A stretch of 6,514 nt of DNA from an uncultured Bacilli bacterium (GCA_934202505.1 CAKPXW010000097.1:1-6514); one strand, 5' to 3'; positions 1 to 6,385 are shown, numbered from the stretch's first letter. Program-made: numbers and translations. Notes: generated by a model not told the origin, from the letters alone.

Positions 1-179
1 GAATAGATATATGCTCTAGGATCTTTACTATCTAGAATTTCATTATAATTATTTCTTAAAAAATTTATGCAAATTGCTGCTTCAGTATAATCAAGGTAAA
101 TATTATTACTAATTCCAAATTTAATTAAAATATCTTCGTTTAACTTATTAATAGCTTTTTGTAAAAAAAGACGATTCAT
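1..179 (-). CDS. N-terminal part of a small unidentified protein (possibly DUF2624-like), cut by the window edge
   Basis: An open frame starts at ATG 179-177 and runs off the left edge with 59 complete codons and no stop. It begins MNRLFLQKAINKLNED and continues as a hydrophilic, probably helical protein with an 'EAAICINFLRNNY' segment near residues 33-45 and 'SKDPRAY' near 51-57. It has no signal peptide or membrane segment. A ribosome binding site, AGGTGA, lies at 189-184, four bases before the ATG, and no other ATG occurs in the visible part, which supports this start. The gene follows ispG by 41 bases in the same direction. The pattern of a short helix, 'I.L...A..I..FLR', then N-rich residues resembles DUF2624 (YqfT of Bacillus, which also lies in the ispG neighbourhood), but this is from memory and tentative. 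The start codon sits inside the hairpin at 165-214. Confidence 0.6.
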   Translation of the reverse strand, partial: MNRLFLQKAINKLNEDILIKFGISNNIYLDYTEAAICINFLRNNYNEILDSKDPRAYIY

Positions 180-214
180 TTTATCACCTAAGAAAGTATA
201 TGAATCGTCTTTTT
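165..214 (-). terminator. Terminator-like hairpin after ispG that encloses the next gene's start codon
   Basis: A perfect 15-bp inverted repeat pairs 165-179 with 200-214 across a 20-base loop. Read on the minus strand, the 5' arm is A5 followed by GACGATTCAT, and the 3' arm ATGAATCGTC is followed by seven T. This is the layout of an intrinsic terminator, starting seven bases after the ispG stop codon. The loop is long for a terminator, and only four pairs in the stem are G-C. The 3' arm is also codons 1-5 of the downstream gene, and the loop holds its ribosome binding site. The element could partly terminate ispG transcripts, limit translation of the next gene, or both. It also has a T5 run on the plus strand, so it could act in either direction. 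Confidence 0.6.
184..189 (-). promoter_or_regulatory. Ribosome binding site AGGTGA in the hairpin loop
   Basis: AGGTGA lies four bases upstream of the ATG at 179-177, on the minus strand. It falls in the unpaired loop of the 165-214 hairpin while the ATG itself is paired in the stem. This site fixes the start of the small left-edge gene. Confidence 0.5.
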
Positions 215-220
215 AATTAT

Positions 221-1252
221 TTACATTTTTTCAATTTCTTTTATTAATTCAGGCACAATTTTATCTTCATCAACTGTTTTAATAACTTTTCCTTTTTTGA
301 AAATGACAGCAACTTTGTCTCCACCTGCAATGCCAATATCAGCATTTTTTGCTTCACCAGGTCCATTTACAATGCATCCCATAACGGCAACATGTACATT
401 TTTATTAGTTTTATAAAGATAGTCTTCAATTTCATTAGCATATTTTTCTAAATTTATTTTAGTTCTACCACAAGTAGGACAACTAGTTAATTGACTCATT
501 TGGTATAAATTGCAAGCAAGTAGTAATTGTTTAGCAACTTTAATTTCATTAATAGGATTACTAGTTAAGGAAACTCTTATAGTGTTTCCAATATGTAAAT
601 CTAAAAGTTGCTTTAAACCAATTGTTGATTTTATTATTCCTGGAATTAATGGACCAGGTTCAGTTATTCCAATATGCAAAGGATAATCAAATAATTTATC
701 AGCTTCTTTATAAGCTTCTACACACATATTAAAATTTGATGATTTTAGTGAAAGCACTATGTCATAAAAATCTAAATCTTCTAAAATTTTGATGTGTCTT
801 TTTGCAGATTCAATCATACATTTTGCACTTACACCATATTTATCTTGTAAATCTTTTTCAAGTGAGCCAGAATTAATACCAATTCTAATTGGAATATGAT
901 TTTCTTTACAAGCATCTACTACTTTTTTTATATTTTCTTTATTTCCAATATTTCCAGGATTGATACGAATTTTATCAATGCCATTGTTTATACATAAAAG
1001 GGCAAGTTTATAATCAAAATGTATATCAGCTACAAGAGGAATATGAATTTTTTCTTTGATTTGTTTGATAGCATTTGCATCTTTTTCATCTAAAATTGAT
1101 ACTCTAATTAATTGGCAACCATATTCTTCAAGTTGTAAAATTTGTTTTACGACTTGATCAACATTTTCTGTTTTTATGTTACACATAGATTGGATAGCAA
1201 TAGGATAATTACCTCCAATATATAGATTTTTAATTTTAACTATTCTTTTCAT
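221..1252 (-). CDS. ispG: 4-hydroxy-3-methylbut-2-enyl diphosphate synthase (IspG/GcpE)
   Basis: IspG converts methylerythritol cyclodiphosphate to HMBPP, the second-to-last step of the MEP isoprenoid pathway, using a cytosolic [4Fe-4S] enzyme. At 343 residues it has the usual length of the short bacterial form. The N-terminal TIM-barrel domain opens with 'IGG..PIAIQSM' (12-23) and carries 'RINPGNIG' (96-103), 'RIGINSGSLE' (123-132), 'TEPGPLIPG' (197-205) and 'GNTIRVSLT' (222-230). The C-terminal iron-sulfur domain has SCPTCGR with Cys258 and Cys261, then Cys293 and Glu300 in MGCIVNGPGE. These are the three cluster ligands and the catalytic glutamate, so the enzyme should be active. The start is supported by an AAAAGG-type site upstream and by the correct N-terminus. 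The gene has its own promoter at 1287-1295 and is separated from the kinase-like gene by a terminator. The next MEP gene, ispH, is not in the window. Confidence 0.97.
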   Translation of the reverse strand: MKRIVKIKNLYIGGNYPIAIQSMCNIKTENVDQVVKQILQLEEYGCQLIRVSILDEKDANAIKQIKEKIHIPLVADIHFDYKLALLCINNGIDKIRINPGNIGNKENIKKVVDACKENHIPIRIGINSGSLEKDLQDKYGVSAKCMIESAKRHIKILEDLDFYDIVLSLKSSNFNMCVEAYKEADKLFDYPLHIGITEPGPLIPGIIKSTIGLKQLLDLHIGNTIRVSLTSNPINEIKVAKQLLLACNLYQMSQLTSCPTCGRTKINLEKYANEIEDYLYKTNKNVHVAVMGCIVNGPGEAKNADIGIAGGDKVAVIFKKGKVIKTVDEDKIVPELIKEIEKM

Positions 1253-1286
1253 TTTATCACATACCTTTTATTTAAAAGATAAGTTT

Positions 1287-1295
1287 ATTATATCA
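1287..1295 (-). promoter_or_regulatory. Extended -10 promoter for ispG
   Basis: The minus strand reads TGATATAAT, a consensus TATAAT (1292-1287) with the extended-10 TG one base upstream. No good -35 box lies 17 bases further up, where the T-tract of the preceding terminator falls. Initiation would give a leader of about 28 bases before the ispG ATG. The sequence from the -10 onward, TATAATAAACTTA (1292-1280), is identical to the one at the kinase-like gene's promoter. Confidence 0.65.
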
Positions 1296-1308
1296 TAATT
1301 TACTTAAT

Positions 1309-1339
1309 AAAAAAATGATTAGTCAAAAACTAATCATTT
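1309..1339 (-). terminator. Intrinsic terminator of the ROK-like gene
   Basis: A perfect 11-bp stem pairs 1313-1323 with 1329-1339 around a 5-base loop (TTTTG on the minus strand). It is followed on the minus strand by a T7 run at 1315-1309 whose first three bases belong to the stem. It begins four bases after the TAG stop of the ROK-like gene. It has the classic shape of a Rho-independent terminator and separates that gene from ispG. Confidence 0.88.
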
Positions 1340-1343
1340 AAAA

Positions 1344-2732
1344 CTACTTTTTTAATCCTTCAGGAAGAGAAGCAGCAGCAATAGATTGACCTACTCTTCT
1401 CATATATTCACTTGGCATTCCTATATCAATATTTGCGTATTCTGGGAATTGTTTATCAAGTGTTTCTTTACATACCTTTAAGATTGTATCTCCACCAATT
1501 CCAGAAGTAACACGGCCTAATAAAAGAACATGTTTAATCTTATAAAATTCTGCATAGAAAGCAAGTTCATAAGCAAGATATACGCCAATATCTTCAAAAA
1601 TTGTAAATGCTTTTTTGTTACCTTCATTGTTTAATTTTTGAACATATTTTAATTTTTCAGCAAGTGATAAAGAAGAATCTATTTCAATGCCTGCCATAGC
1701 AGCAAGTTTGATTACAGCATCTTGGCTAAAATATTTACAACCTACACCAAAATCACCAGACCATTCATCAACCATAGCATCTTTATTAAAATCTACTGGA
1801 ACAAAAGCAAGTTCGCTTAACCAACCAGTAAGATTTCCATTGCTATCTACATATCCTACAGCTTCACTTGTTCCCATAGCAATACCTAAAACTTCATTAT
1901 CTTTTAAATCCATTGCTCCAGCAAGAGCAGTAACATCGCCATCGTTAGCAACCATATATGGAATTTTATGACCTAATTCTTTTTCAAGTTTAGCAACAAC
2001 ATCATGATAAATATTTTTAATGTGAGCATCATAATCTTCTTTGGCTACTTTAATAAATAATGAAGCAACCATTGCCTTATTATCAATATATACACCGGCA
2101 GATGAAATACCAATAGCATCAACATCGCCACCCATTTTATCAATGGCAGTTTTCATAGCAGCATAAATACCATCAAAATGATATTGTGGATCACTATTTA
2201 ATTTTGGAAACCAAACAGTTTCTTCAGAATAGATAGTTTTTCCATCAACAACTGCTGATACCTTTCTATCTGATCCACCAGCATCAAAACCAATTCTTTT
2301 TCCTTCTAAATGTCCACCACTTGGAATAGATGAACTTTTTTCAGCAGGAATTGTATCATAAGTTGCTTCTACAACTTCAACTTCATTTTCATATACATTA
2401 GACATAAAGTGATAGTCAAAACTTCTAAGACCACCATCTTTATAGTATGATTTAATTTTTTCATAAACTGTATGGCTACCAGCAATATAAATTTTATAAC
2501 CACCAACAATCCATAAAATAGATTTGATTAGTCTTTCAGTGATAAAGATGTTTCTTTCATCGTTAACACCATCTTTGAAAATATCAAATTCTTTTCGATA
2601 AACATAACCACCATTTCTTAAAATAGCAATTACTAAGTGTTGTTTTTCTTTTTCCTTTGCAACATCTTCATTAAATTTTCTAAGTTCGATAATTGCAGGA
2701 GTAAAGTTTTTATCAATTTTTGGCATTATCAT
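1344..2732 (-). CDS. ROK/ASKHA-superfamily sugar-kinase-like protein with an N-terminal extension
   Basis: The C-terminal two thirds form an actin-like ATPase fold of the ROK sugar kinase type. The phosphate-1 loop is IGFDAGGS (147-154, Asp150). 'DAIGISSAGV' (205-214) corresponds to the connect/sugar-binding strand, 'NDGD' (263-266) matches the ROK 'NDAN' motif with the likely catalytic Asp264, 'LGIAMGTSEAVGYV' (282-295) is phosphate-2, and 'LLLGRVTSGIGGD' (403-415) is the adenosine loop. The usual ROK zinc motif (CxCGxxGCxE) is absent. Residues 1-146 lie outside the core, lack a signal peptide or membrane segment, and I cannot assign them. At 462 residues the protein is much longer than a typical 300-residue glucokinase. 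AAAGGGG lies 10 bases before ATG 2732; a second ATG two codons later is a less likely start. The gene is single, with its own promoter and terminator. It is richer in Ala, Gly and G+C than its neighbours. The substrate is unknown, and a regulatory rather than catalytic role is possible. Confidence 0.85.
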   Translation of the reverse strand: MIMPKIDKNFTPAIIELRKFNEDVAKEKEKQHLVIAILRNGGYVYRKEFDIFKDGVNDERNIFITERLIKSILWIVGGYKIYIAGSHTVYEKIKSYYKDGGLRSFDYHFMSNVYENEVEVVEATYDTIPAEKSSSIPSGGHLEGKRIGFDAGGSDRKVSAVVDGKTIYSEETVWFPKLNSDPQYHFDGIYAAMKTAIDKMGGDVDAIGISSAGVYIDNKAMVASLFIKVAKEDYDAHIKNIYHDVVAKLEKELGHKIPYMVANDGDVTALAGAMDLKDNEVLGIAMGTSEAVGYVDSNGNLTGWLSELAFVPVDFNKDAMVDEWSGDFGVGCKYFSQDAVIKLAAMAGIEIDSSLSLAEKLKYVQKLNNEGNKKAFTIFEDIGVYLAYELAFYAEFYKIKHVLLLGRVTSGIGGDTILKVCKETLDKQFPEYANIDIGMPSEYMRRVGQSIAAASLPEGLKK

Positions 2733-2767
2733 TTTTTTATTTCCCCTTTATTATAAAGATTAAGTTT

Positions 2768-2776
2768 ATTATAACA
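2768..2776 (-). promoter_or_regulatory. Extended -10 promoter for the ROK-like gene
   Basis: The minus strand reads TGTTATAAT, a consensus TATAAT (2773-2768) with the extended TG. No recognisable -35 box stands 17 bases upstream. The TATAATAAACTTA stretch (2773-2761) also occurs at the ispG promoter. The leader to the start at 2732 would be about 28 bases and includes the strong AAAGGGG binding site. The 122-base gap between aroA and this gene otherwise shows only weak AT-rich inverted repeats. Confidence 0.65.
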
Positions 2777-2854
2777 TTTATTAATAAAATAGTTCTATGA
2801 TTTTTAATATTTTTATGATAAAAATTGGCAAAATTATCATTAGTGACGTTTATA

Positions 2855-4108
2855 TTATTCAAATAAAGTTATTGCATGTTCTTTAGAAGATTTTTTTAAG
2901 ATAGAAATAAATTCTTTAGCATTGGTATTAGCATTTTCTAAAATTAGATAACCATTATTTAAAAGTGCAAAAACAATTAATGATTTTGTTATGCATAAAT
3001 CATTTAAGCAGTTAATTGTTTTGGTATTTTTATAAGCTGAATTGCCTAATACAATTATAGAATTATTTTCATATCTAATATTTACATTTAAATCTTTTAA
3101 AATCTTAATAAAAGGGTGAAATGTTGTATTCTTAATAATAGTTTTCCCTAAAGAAAAAGAGGCAATGACCATAACAAGGCATAATAATTTTTCATTTACT
3201 TTGTCTAAGGTTATTCCTTTTAATCGTTTTGGAATTCCTTTTTCAAGTAAACCATTATTGTAAGAGTATAAATAATTTTTACCATCATTAATAAATTTAA
3301 TTAAACCACCCATTTTTTTAATAATGGGAACGATCTCGTAGCATTCTTGAAAAGAATTTTCTTTCAAATATGCACTTTTAAAACTTCCATTTAAAGTAGA
3401 AATGGCTATTAAATAACTAGCAAATTCATAATCACCTTCAATAACATAATCATCCCAAATTGTGGTTTGTTCATTATGAACATATATAAACTCTTTATCA
3501 ATTGTAATAATATAGCCACACTTTTTAAAAACATCGATAAATAGCATTAATGAATTTTTAATAGATTCAATATTTTCAACTTTAATAGTTAAGGCTTGCT
3601 TTAGATATAAGGAATTTAAAATGAAACCAATTATTAAAGGTAAATCATCTTTTAAATCTAAATAATCAAGGCTAATTAAACCAGAACAAATTATTTTATT
3701 TTCTTCTTTTTTAATAAATACATTACAATTTTTGATTATATAATCATAACATGATAAATCTAAGTTAGTATTTGTATAATAAATAACTTTTTTTGAAAGA
3801 TTTAAAGATAAAGGAAATAAATATTTTAAGGTTGTAATATTAGTAAGATTTACTTCAATAATATCTTTTTTTTCTTTAGGAAGGTTTGATACATAACATG
3901 AATCTACTCCAAAAAAGGTAACTTTAATGCCAAGATTTTCTAAGGCTTTTATCGTATAAATTAAATATTCATTTAATCTTAAATTAGATATAGTAATATT
4001 TTCTTTACTAACTAATGAAGCAAGTAAAAAATAATGAGCCATAATATAACATGGTTCAATAGAACTATTATCTATAATAGTTTTTGAAGGATATATTTTA
4101 ACTTTCAT
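2855..4108 (-). CDS. AroA-family (EPSP synthase-like) protein lacking the catalytic motifs
   Basis: The protein is 417 residues, a normal EPSP synthase length, and fold landmarks remain: 'NEYLIYTIKALENLGIKV' (46-63), 'VIEGDYEFASYLIAIS' (222-237, the usual 'v.GD.SSAaf' segment), 'IIKKMGG' (262-268) and 'SFSLGKTIIKN' (317-327). Its place directly after AroE-AroK supports the family. The active site is gone by hand alignment. PGDKSISHR reads EPCYIMAHY (18-26), replacing the Lys, Ser and Arg that bind both substrates. GNAGTxxR reads LTNITTLK (88-95). The SxQ motif lies where 'DDLP' stands (154-157). The catalytic Asp aligns with Lys308, KESDR is missing (331-338), and DHR reads DLC (370-372). It probably does not make EPSP and may be decaying or repurposed. 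The related MurA lacks support from the N-terminus or context. AGGT sits 7 bases before the ATG, within the 3' end of the upstream gene. Confidence 0.75.
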   Translation of the reverse strand: MKVKIYPSKTIIDNSSIEPCYIMAHYFLLASLVSKENITISNLRLNEYLIYTIKALENLGIKVTFFGVDSCYVSNLPKEKKDIIEVNLTNITTLKYLFPLSLNLSKKVIYYTNTNLDLSCYDYIIKNCNVFIKKEENKIICSGLISLDYLDLKDDLPLIIGFILNSLYLKQALTIKVENIESIKNSLMLFIDVFKKCGYIITIDKEFIYVHNEQTTIWDDYVIEGDYEFASYLIAISTLNGSFKSAYLKENSFQECYEIVPIIKKMGGLIKFINDGKNYLYSYNNGLLEKGIPKRLKGITLDKVNEKLLCLVMVIASFSLGKTIIKNTTFHPFIKILKDLNVNIRYENNSIIVLGNSAYKNTKTINCLNDLCITKSLIVFALLNNGYLILENANTNAKEFISILKKSSKEHAITLFE

Positions 4109-4112
4109 TTGA

Positions 4113-5339
4113 TTACCTATATGAATTTAATTTTTTTATAATTAAATCACAAACTTCTTTCATCGTATTATTGTTGTTAATTATAATATCACTATATTGG
4201 ATATATAAATTTTTTCGATTTTGATATAACTCTTTAAGTTTTTTACTATTATTACTAAGTGGTCTTGAAGAAGAAATATCAAGTTTATTAAGACTCCTTT
4301 TAAGATAAATAATTATTCCGTTTTCTTTTAAATAATGCATATTATTTTTATTCAAAATAATTCCACCACCAGTGGATATGATATATCCTCTACAACTATT
4401 TAAAGAGCAAATCACTTTTTCTTCTTCTTTTCTAAAATGTTTGATACCATAACCTTCAATAATTTCTTTACAAGTTAATTTATTATTATTCTCAATAAGT
4501 AAATCAGTATCAATAAATTGTTTGTTTAAACTTTTTGCAAGTTTTTTACCAATACTAGTTTTACCAGATCCTGGCATACCAATTAAGACAATATTTATTT
4601 TTTTAAGAAGAATTTTATAATATATATCATTTATTTTTTTAAAATTACATTGAATATTTGCAAAATAACTTTCTGCTTTAATAGCTTGAGCAACTAACAT
4701 GTATAAACCATTGTAGTGAGAATTAAACTGCATTAAGAAAACACTTCTATAAGGGTTAAATATTACATCAATAGCAATTATATCTTTTTTAAAGTAATTT
4801 CTATTTAATAAAGATCTTTTTTTATTGTTAGGGAACGTTCCATAAGGAGTAGCATTTATTATAATATCAATATCTTTACCTAGTTCTTTAATATCTTTAT
4901 AGGATGGATATTTACTTCTTGAAATAATAGTTATATTCTTAGCGTTTTGATCTTTTAAAACTTTAAAAATTGTTGAAGAAGTAGAACCACTTCCTAGAAT
5001 CATAACATTTTTTAAGTTAGTATCGATTCTATAAAACTTTAATAAACTTAAAAAACCATAATAGTCAGTATTATAGGCTTTCAAAATGCCGTTTTTATTA
5101 GCAATTGTATTGCATACACCAATTTCTTTAACAATGTTATCTTTATATTTACATTTATCAACCACTATTTTTTTATAGGGGATAGTAATATTTAAACCAT
5201 TAAAATCTTTCTTATCAAGTATGGAATAAACTTCATCTTCATTTAAAGACATAATTTGATAGTCACAATTAAAAGAAAGATCGTGAATATCTTTTGAATA
5301 ACTATATCCAATTTTTTTCCCAATTAAACCATATTTCAT
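4113..5339 (-). CDS. aroE-aroK: Bifunctional shikimate dehydrogenase - shikimate kinase (AroE-AroK fusion)
   Basis: One 408-residue protein carries two consecutive shikimate-pathway activities. Residues 1 to about 235 are AroE (NADPH-dependent reduction of 3-dehydroshikimate). They include the SxS site (Ser13, Ser15), NITIPYK with catalytic Lys56, CNT (76-78), NTD with catalytic Asp92, a GSGST nucleotide loop (116-120) in place of GAGGA, 'INATPYGTFPN' (161-171) and 'GLYMLVAQA' (211-219). Residues 247-408 are AroK (ATP-dependent shikimate phosphorylation). They include the Walker A loop GMPGSGKT (254-261), DTD with Asp279, FR (Arg303), GGG (324-326), the lid 'SSRPL' with Arg359, and Arg375 in 'QNRKNLY'. 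Both sites look intact. The linker is short and AroE is slightly shorter than the usual 270 residues. The ATG overlaps the upstream TGA as ATGA with no strong ribosome binding site, pointing to translational coupling. The AroA-like gene follows after 4 bases. Confidence 0.93.
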   Translation of the reverse strand: MKYGLIGKKIGYSYSKDIHDLSFNCDYQIMSLNEDEVYSILDKKDFNGLNITIPYKKIVVDKCKYKDNIVKEIGVCNTIANKNGILKAYNTDYYGFLSLLKFYRIDTNLKNVMILGSGSTSSTIFKVLKDQNAKNITIISRSKYPSYKDIKELGKDIDIIINATPYGTFPNNKKRSLLNRNYFKKDIIAIDVIFNPYRSVFLMQFNSHYNGLYMLVAQAIKAESYFANIQCNFKKINDIYYKILLKKINIVLIGMPGSGKTSIGKKLAKSLNKQFIDTDLLIENNNKLTCKEIIEGYGIKHFRKEEEKVICSLNSCRGYIISTGGGIILNKNNMHYLKENGIIIYLKRSLNKLDISSSRPLSNNSKKLKELYQNRKNLYIQYSDIIINNNNTMKEVCDLIIKKLNSYR

Positions 5340-6352
5340 ACAAGCTTATATTCTATTTCAAATTTATTGTTTTCATAGTTAATAGTGGCAATAGCACCAT
5401 TAATTATAGGAAATGATGGAGAAACATGTCCAATGTCAACATCATAGATAATAGGAACATTTAATGGTTTTAATACTTTTTCTATTGCTTCAAGAAAAGT
5501 AAAGTCTAATAATTCAAAAGGATTTCCAACTCTTCCAATTAAAAATCCTTTTACATATTTAAAATAATTAGCATATTTTAATTGTAAAATGGCTCTATAA
5601 AATCCAATAGAGTGATAGTCACAGCTATCAAAATACCAAATAAATCCATCATTTTTATACTTTTCAAGAAAAGCCTCTACTTTATCATATTTTGTTCCAC
5701 AAAGCATTGTTAATATATCAAGACATCCTCCAATAATTCTTCCTGAAAAGGTATTAGTATTTTCCATATTTATACTTTTGTAGGAAACTTTTTCAGTAAG
5801 ATTTAAATGACTAAGTGGGTTTGCATCTTTTAAACTTTCTTTTTGATAATAATCATAGTTAGTAAATTTTAACTTTTTGCCACAAAGTAAATCTTCATAA
5901 TCTAAATTTTCTTGATGTAAAGGTTTACTTGCAAAATCACCAATGTGTAATCCATATATTGTGGCAATATCACAAATTGTTGTTAATAAAAAAGTTAGAT
6001 TAGTATTATCAGAATAACCAGAAAAATATTTTGCAGGTAATTTAGCAATTTTTTGAAAATCAATGTAAGGTAGAATATCCATCATAATTTCTCCTCCACC
6101 AATTGACCATACAAAATCAACATGTTTATTCCTATAAAAACTATAAAAATCTTTTGCTCTATTAATGGCACTATCACTACTTGCTTTTTTATTAACAAAT
6201 AAATGATGCCCTTTTTTTATATTAACACCTTTATTTTGAAAATACTTAATTCCTTCTTGAAGTCTTATTCTATATGGATTTTTATTACTACCCATAGAAG
6301 GAGCTATTAAGCCTATAGTAGAATTTTTATTTATAAAGTTTGGATATCTCAT
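5336..6352 (-). CDS. S66-family LD-carboxypeptidase-like protein (LdcA/MccF type)
   Basis: Family S66 serine peptidases remove the terminal D-Ala from murein tetrapeptides in the cytoplasm (LdcA) or hydrolyse microcin C-type compounds (MccF). The 338-residue length is typical and there is no signal peptide. 'IGLIAPS' (13-19) opens the N-terminal domain. 'SIGGGEIMMDILPYIDF' (83-99) is the conserved glycine-rich stretch, 'SGYSDNT' (111-117) holds the predicted nucleophile Ser114, 'GRIIGGCLDIL' (204-214) starts the C-terminal domain, and 'DIGHVSP' (306-312) provides His309. Where the family places its catalytic Glu, this protein has 'YFDSCDY' (240-246), so an Asp may take that role; this rests on hand alignment. 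A strong AAGGAG lies nine bases before the ATG. It is first in the operon and overlaps aroE-aroK by four bases. Its link to shikimate synthesis is unclear, and the true substrate is unknown. Confidence 0.88.
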   Translation of the reverse strand: MRYPNFINKNSTIGLIAPSMGSNKNPYRIRLQEGIKYFQNKGVNIKKGHHLFVNKKASSDSAINRAKDFYSFYRNKHVDFVWSIGGGEIMMDILPYIDFQKIAKLPAKYFSGYSDNTNLTFLLTTICDIATIYGLHIGDFASKPLHQENLDYEDLLCGKKLKFTNYDYYQKESLKDANPLSHLNLTEKVSYKSINMENTNTFSGRIIGGCLDILTMLCGTKYDKVEAFLEKYKNDGFIWYFDSCDYHSIGFYRAILQLKYANYFKYVKGFLIGRVGNPFELLDFTFLEAIEKVLKPLNVPIIYDVDIGHVSPSFPIINGAIATINYENNKFEIEYKLV

Positions 6353-6361
6353 AGATTATTG

Positions 6362-6367
6362 CTCCTT
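6362..6367 (-). promoter_or_regulatory. Ribosome binding site AAGGAG of the S66-peptidase gene
   Basis: AAGGAG stands nine bases upstream of the ATG at 6352-6350. It is the closest match to the Shine-Dalgarno consensus among the binding sites examined in the window and fixes the start of the first operon gene. Confidence 0.75.
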
Positions 6368-6376
6368 TTCTTTATT

Positions 6377-6385
6377 ATTATAACA
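6377..6385 (-). promoter_or_regulatory. Extended -10 promoter of the S66 peptidase-aroE/K-aroA operon
   Basis: The minus strand reads TGTTATAAT, a consensus TATAAT (6382-6377) with the extended TG. A TTGACC at 6412-6407 looks like a -35 box, but the 24-base spacer is too long for a normal sigma-A promoter. The correctly spaced hexamer is only TTTAAG. Initiation here would leave a leader of about 18-20 bases before the ATG, and all three downstream genes would be cotranscribed. Confidence 0.6.

Noticed and set aside
200..247. Plus-strand mini-frame starting at ATG 200
   Set aside because: It is the mirror image of the inverted repeat (same first codons as the minus-strand gene), stops after 15 codons and overlaps the end of ispG.
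1687..1971. 94-codon plus-strand open frame opposite the ROK-like gene
   Set aside because: It lies wholly antisense to a well-supported gene, has no recognisable motif, and appears because the opposite strand is relatively rich in Ala/Gly codons.
2815..2840. 7-bp inverted repeat (2815-2821 with 2834-2840) as a terminator of the AroA-like gene
   Set aside because: The stem has one G-C pair, the loop is 12 bases, and neither strand has a T-tract after it. It is compatible with chance in AT-rich DNA.
2797..2886. Short plus-strand frame starting ATGATTTTTAAT in the spacer
   Set aside because: About 29 codons with no ribosome binding site; it runs into the antisense of the AroA-like gene and its residue mix is just AT-rich noise.
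2855..4108. Reading the AroA-like protein as MurA
   Set aside because: The MurA N-terminal signature is absent, while the fold landmarks and the adjacent AroE-AroK favour the EPSP synthase branch.
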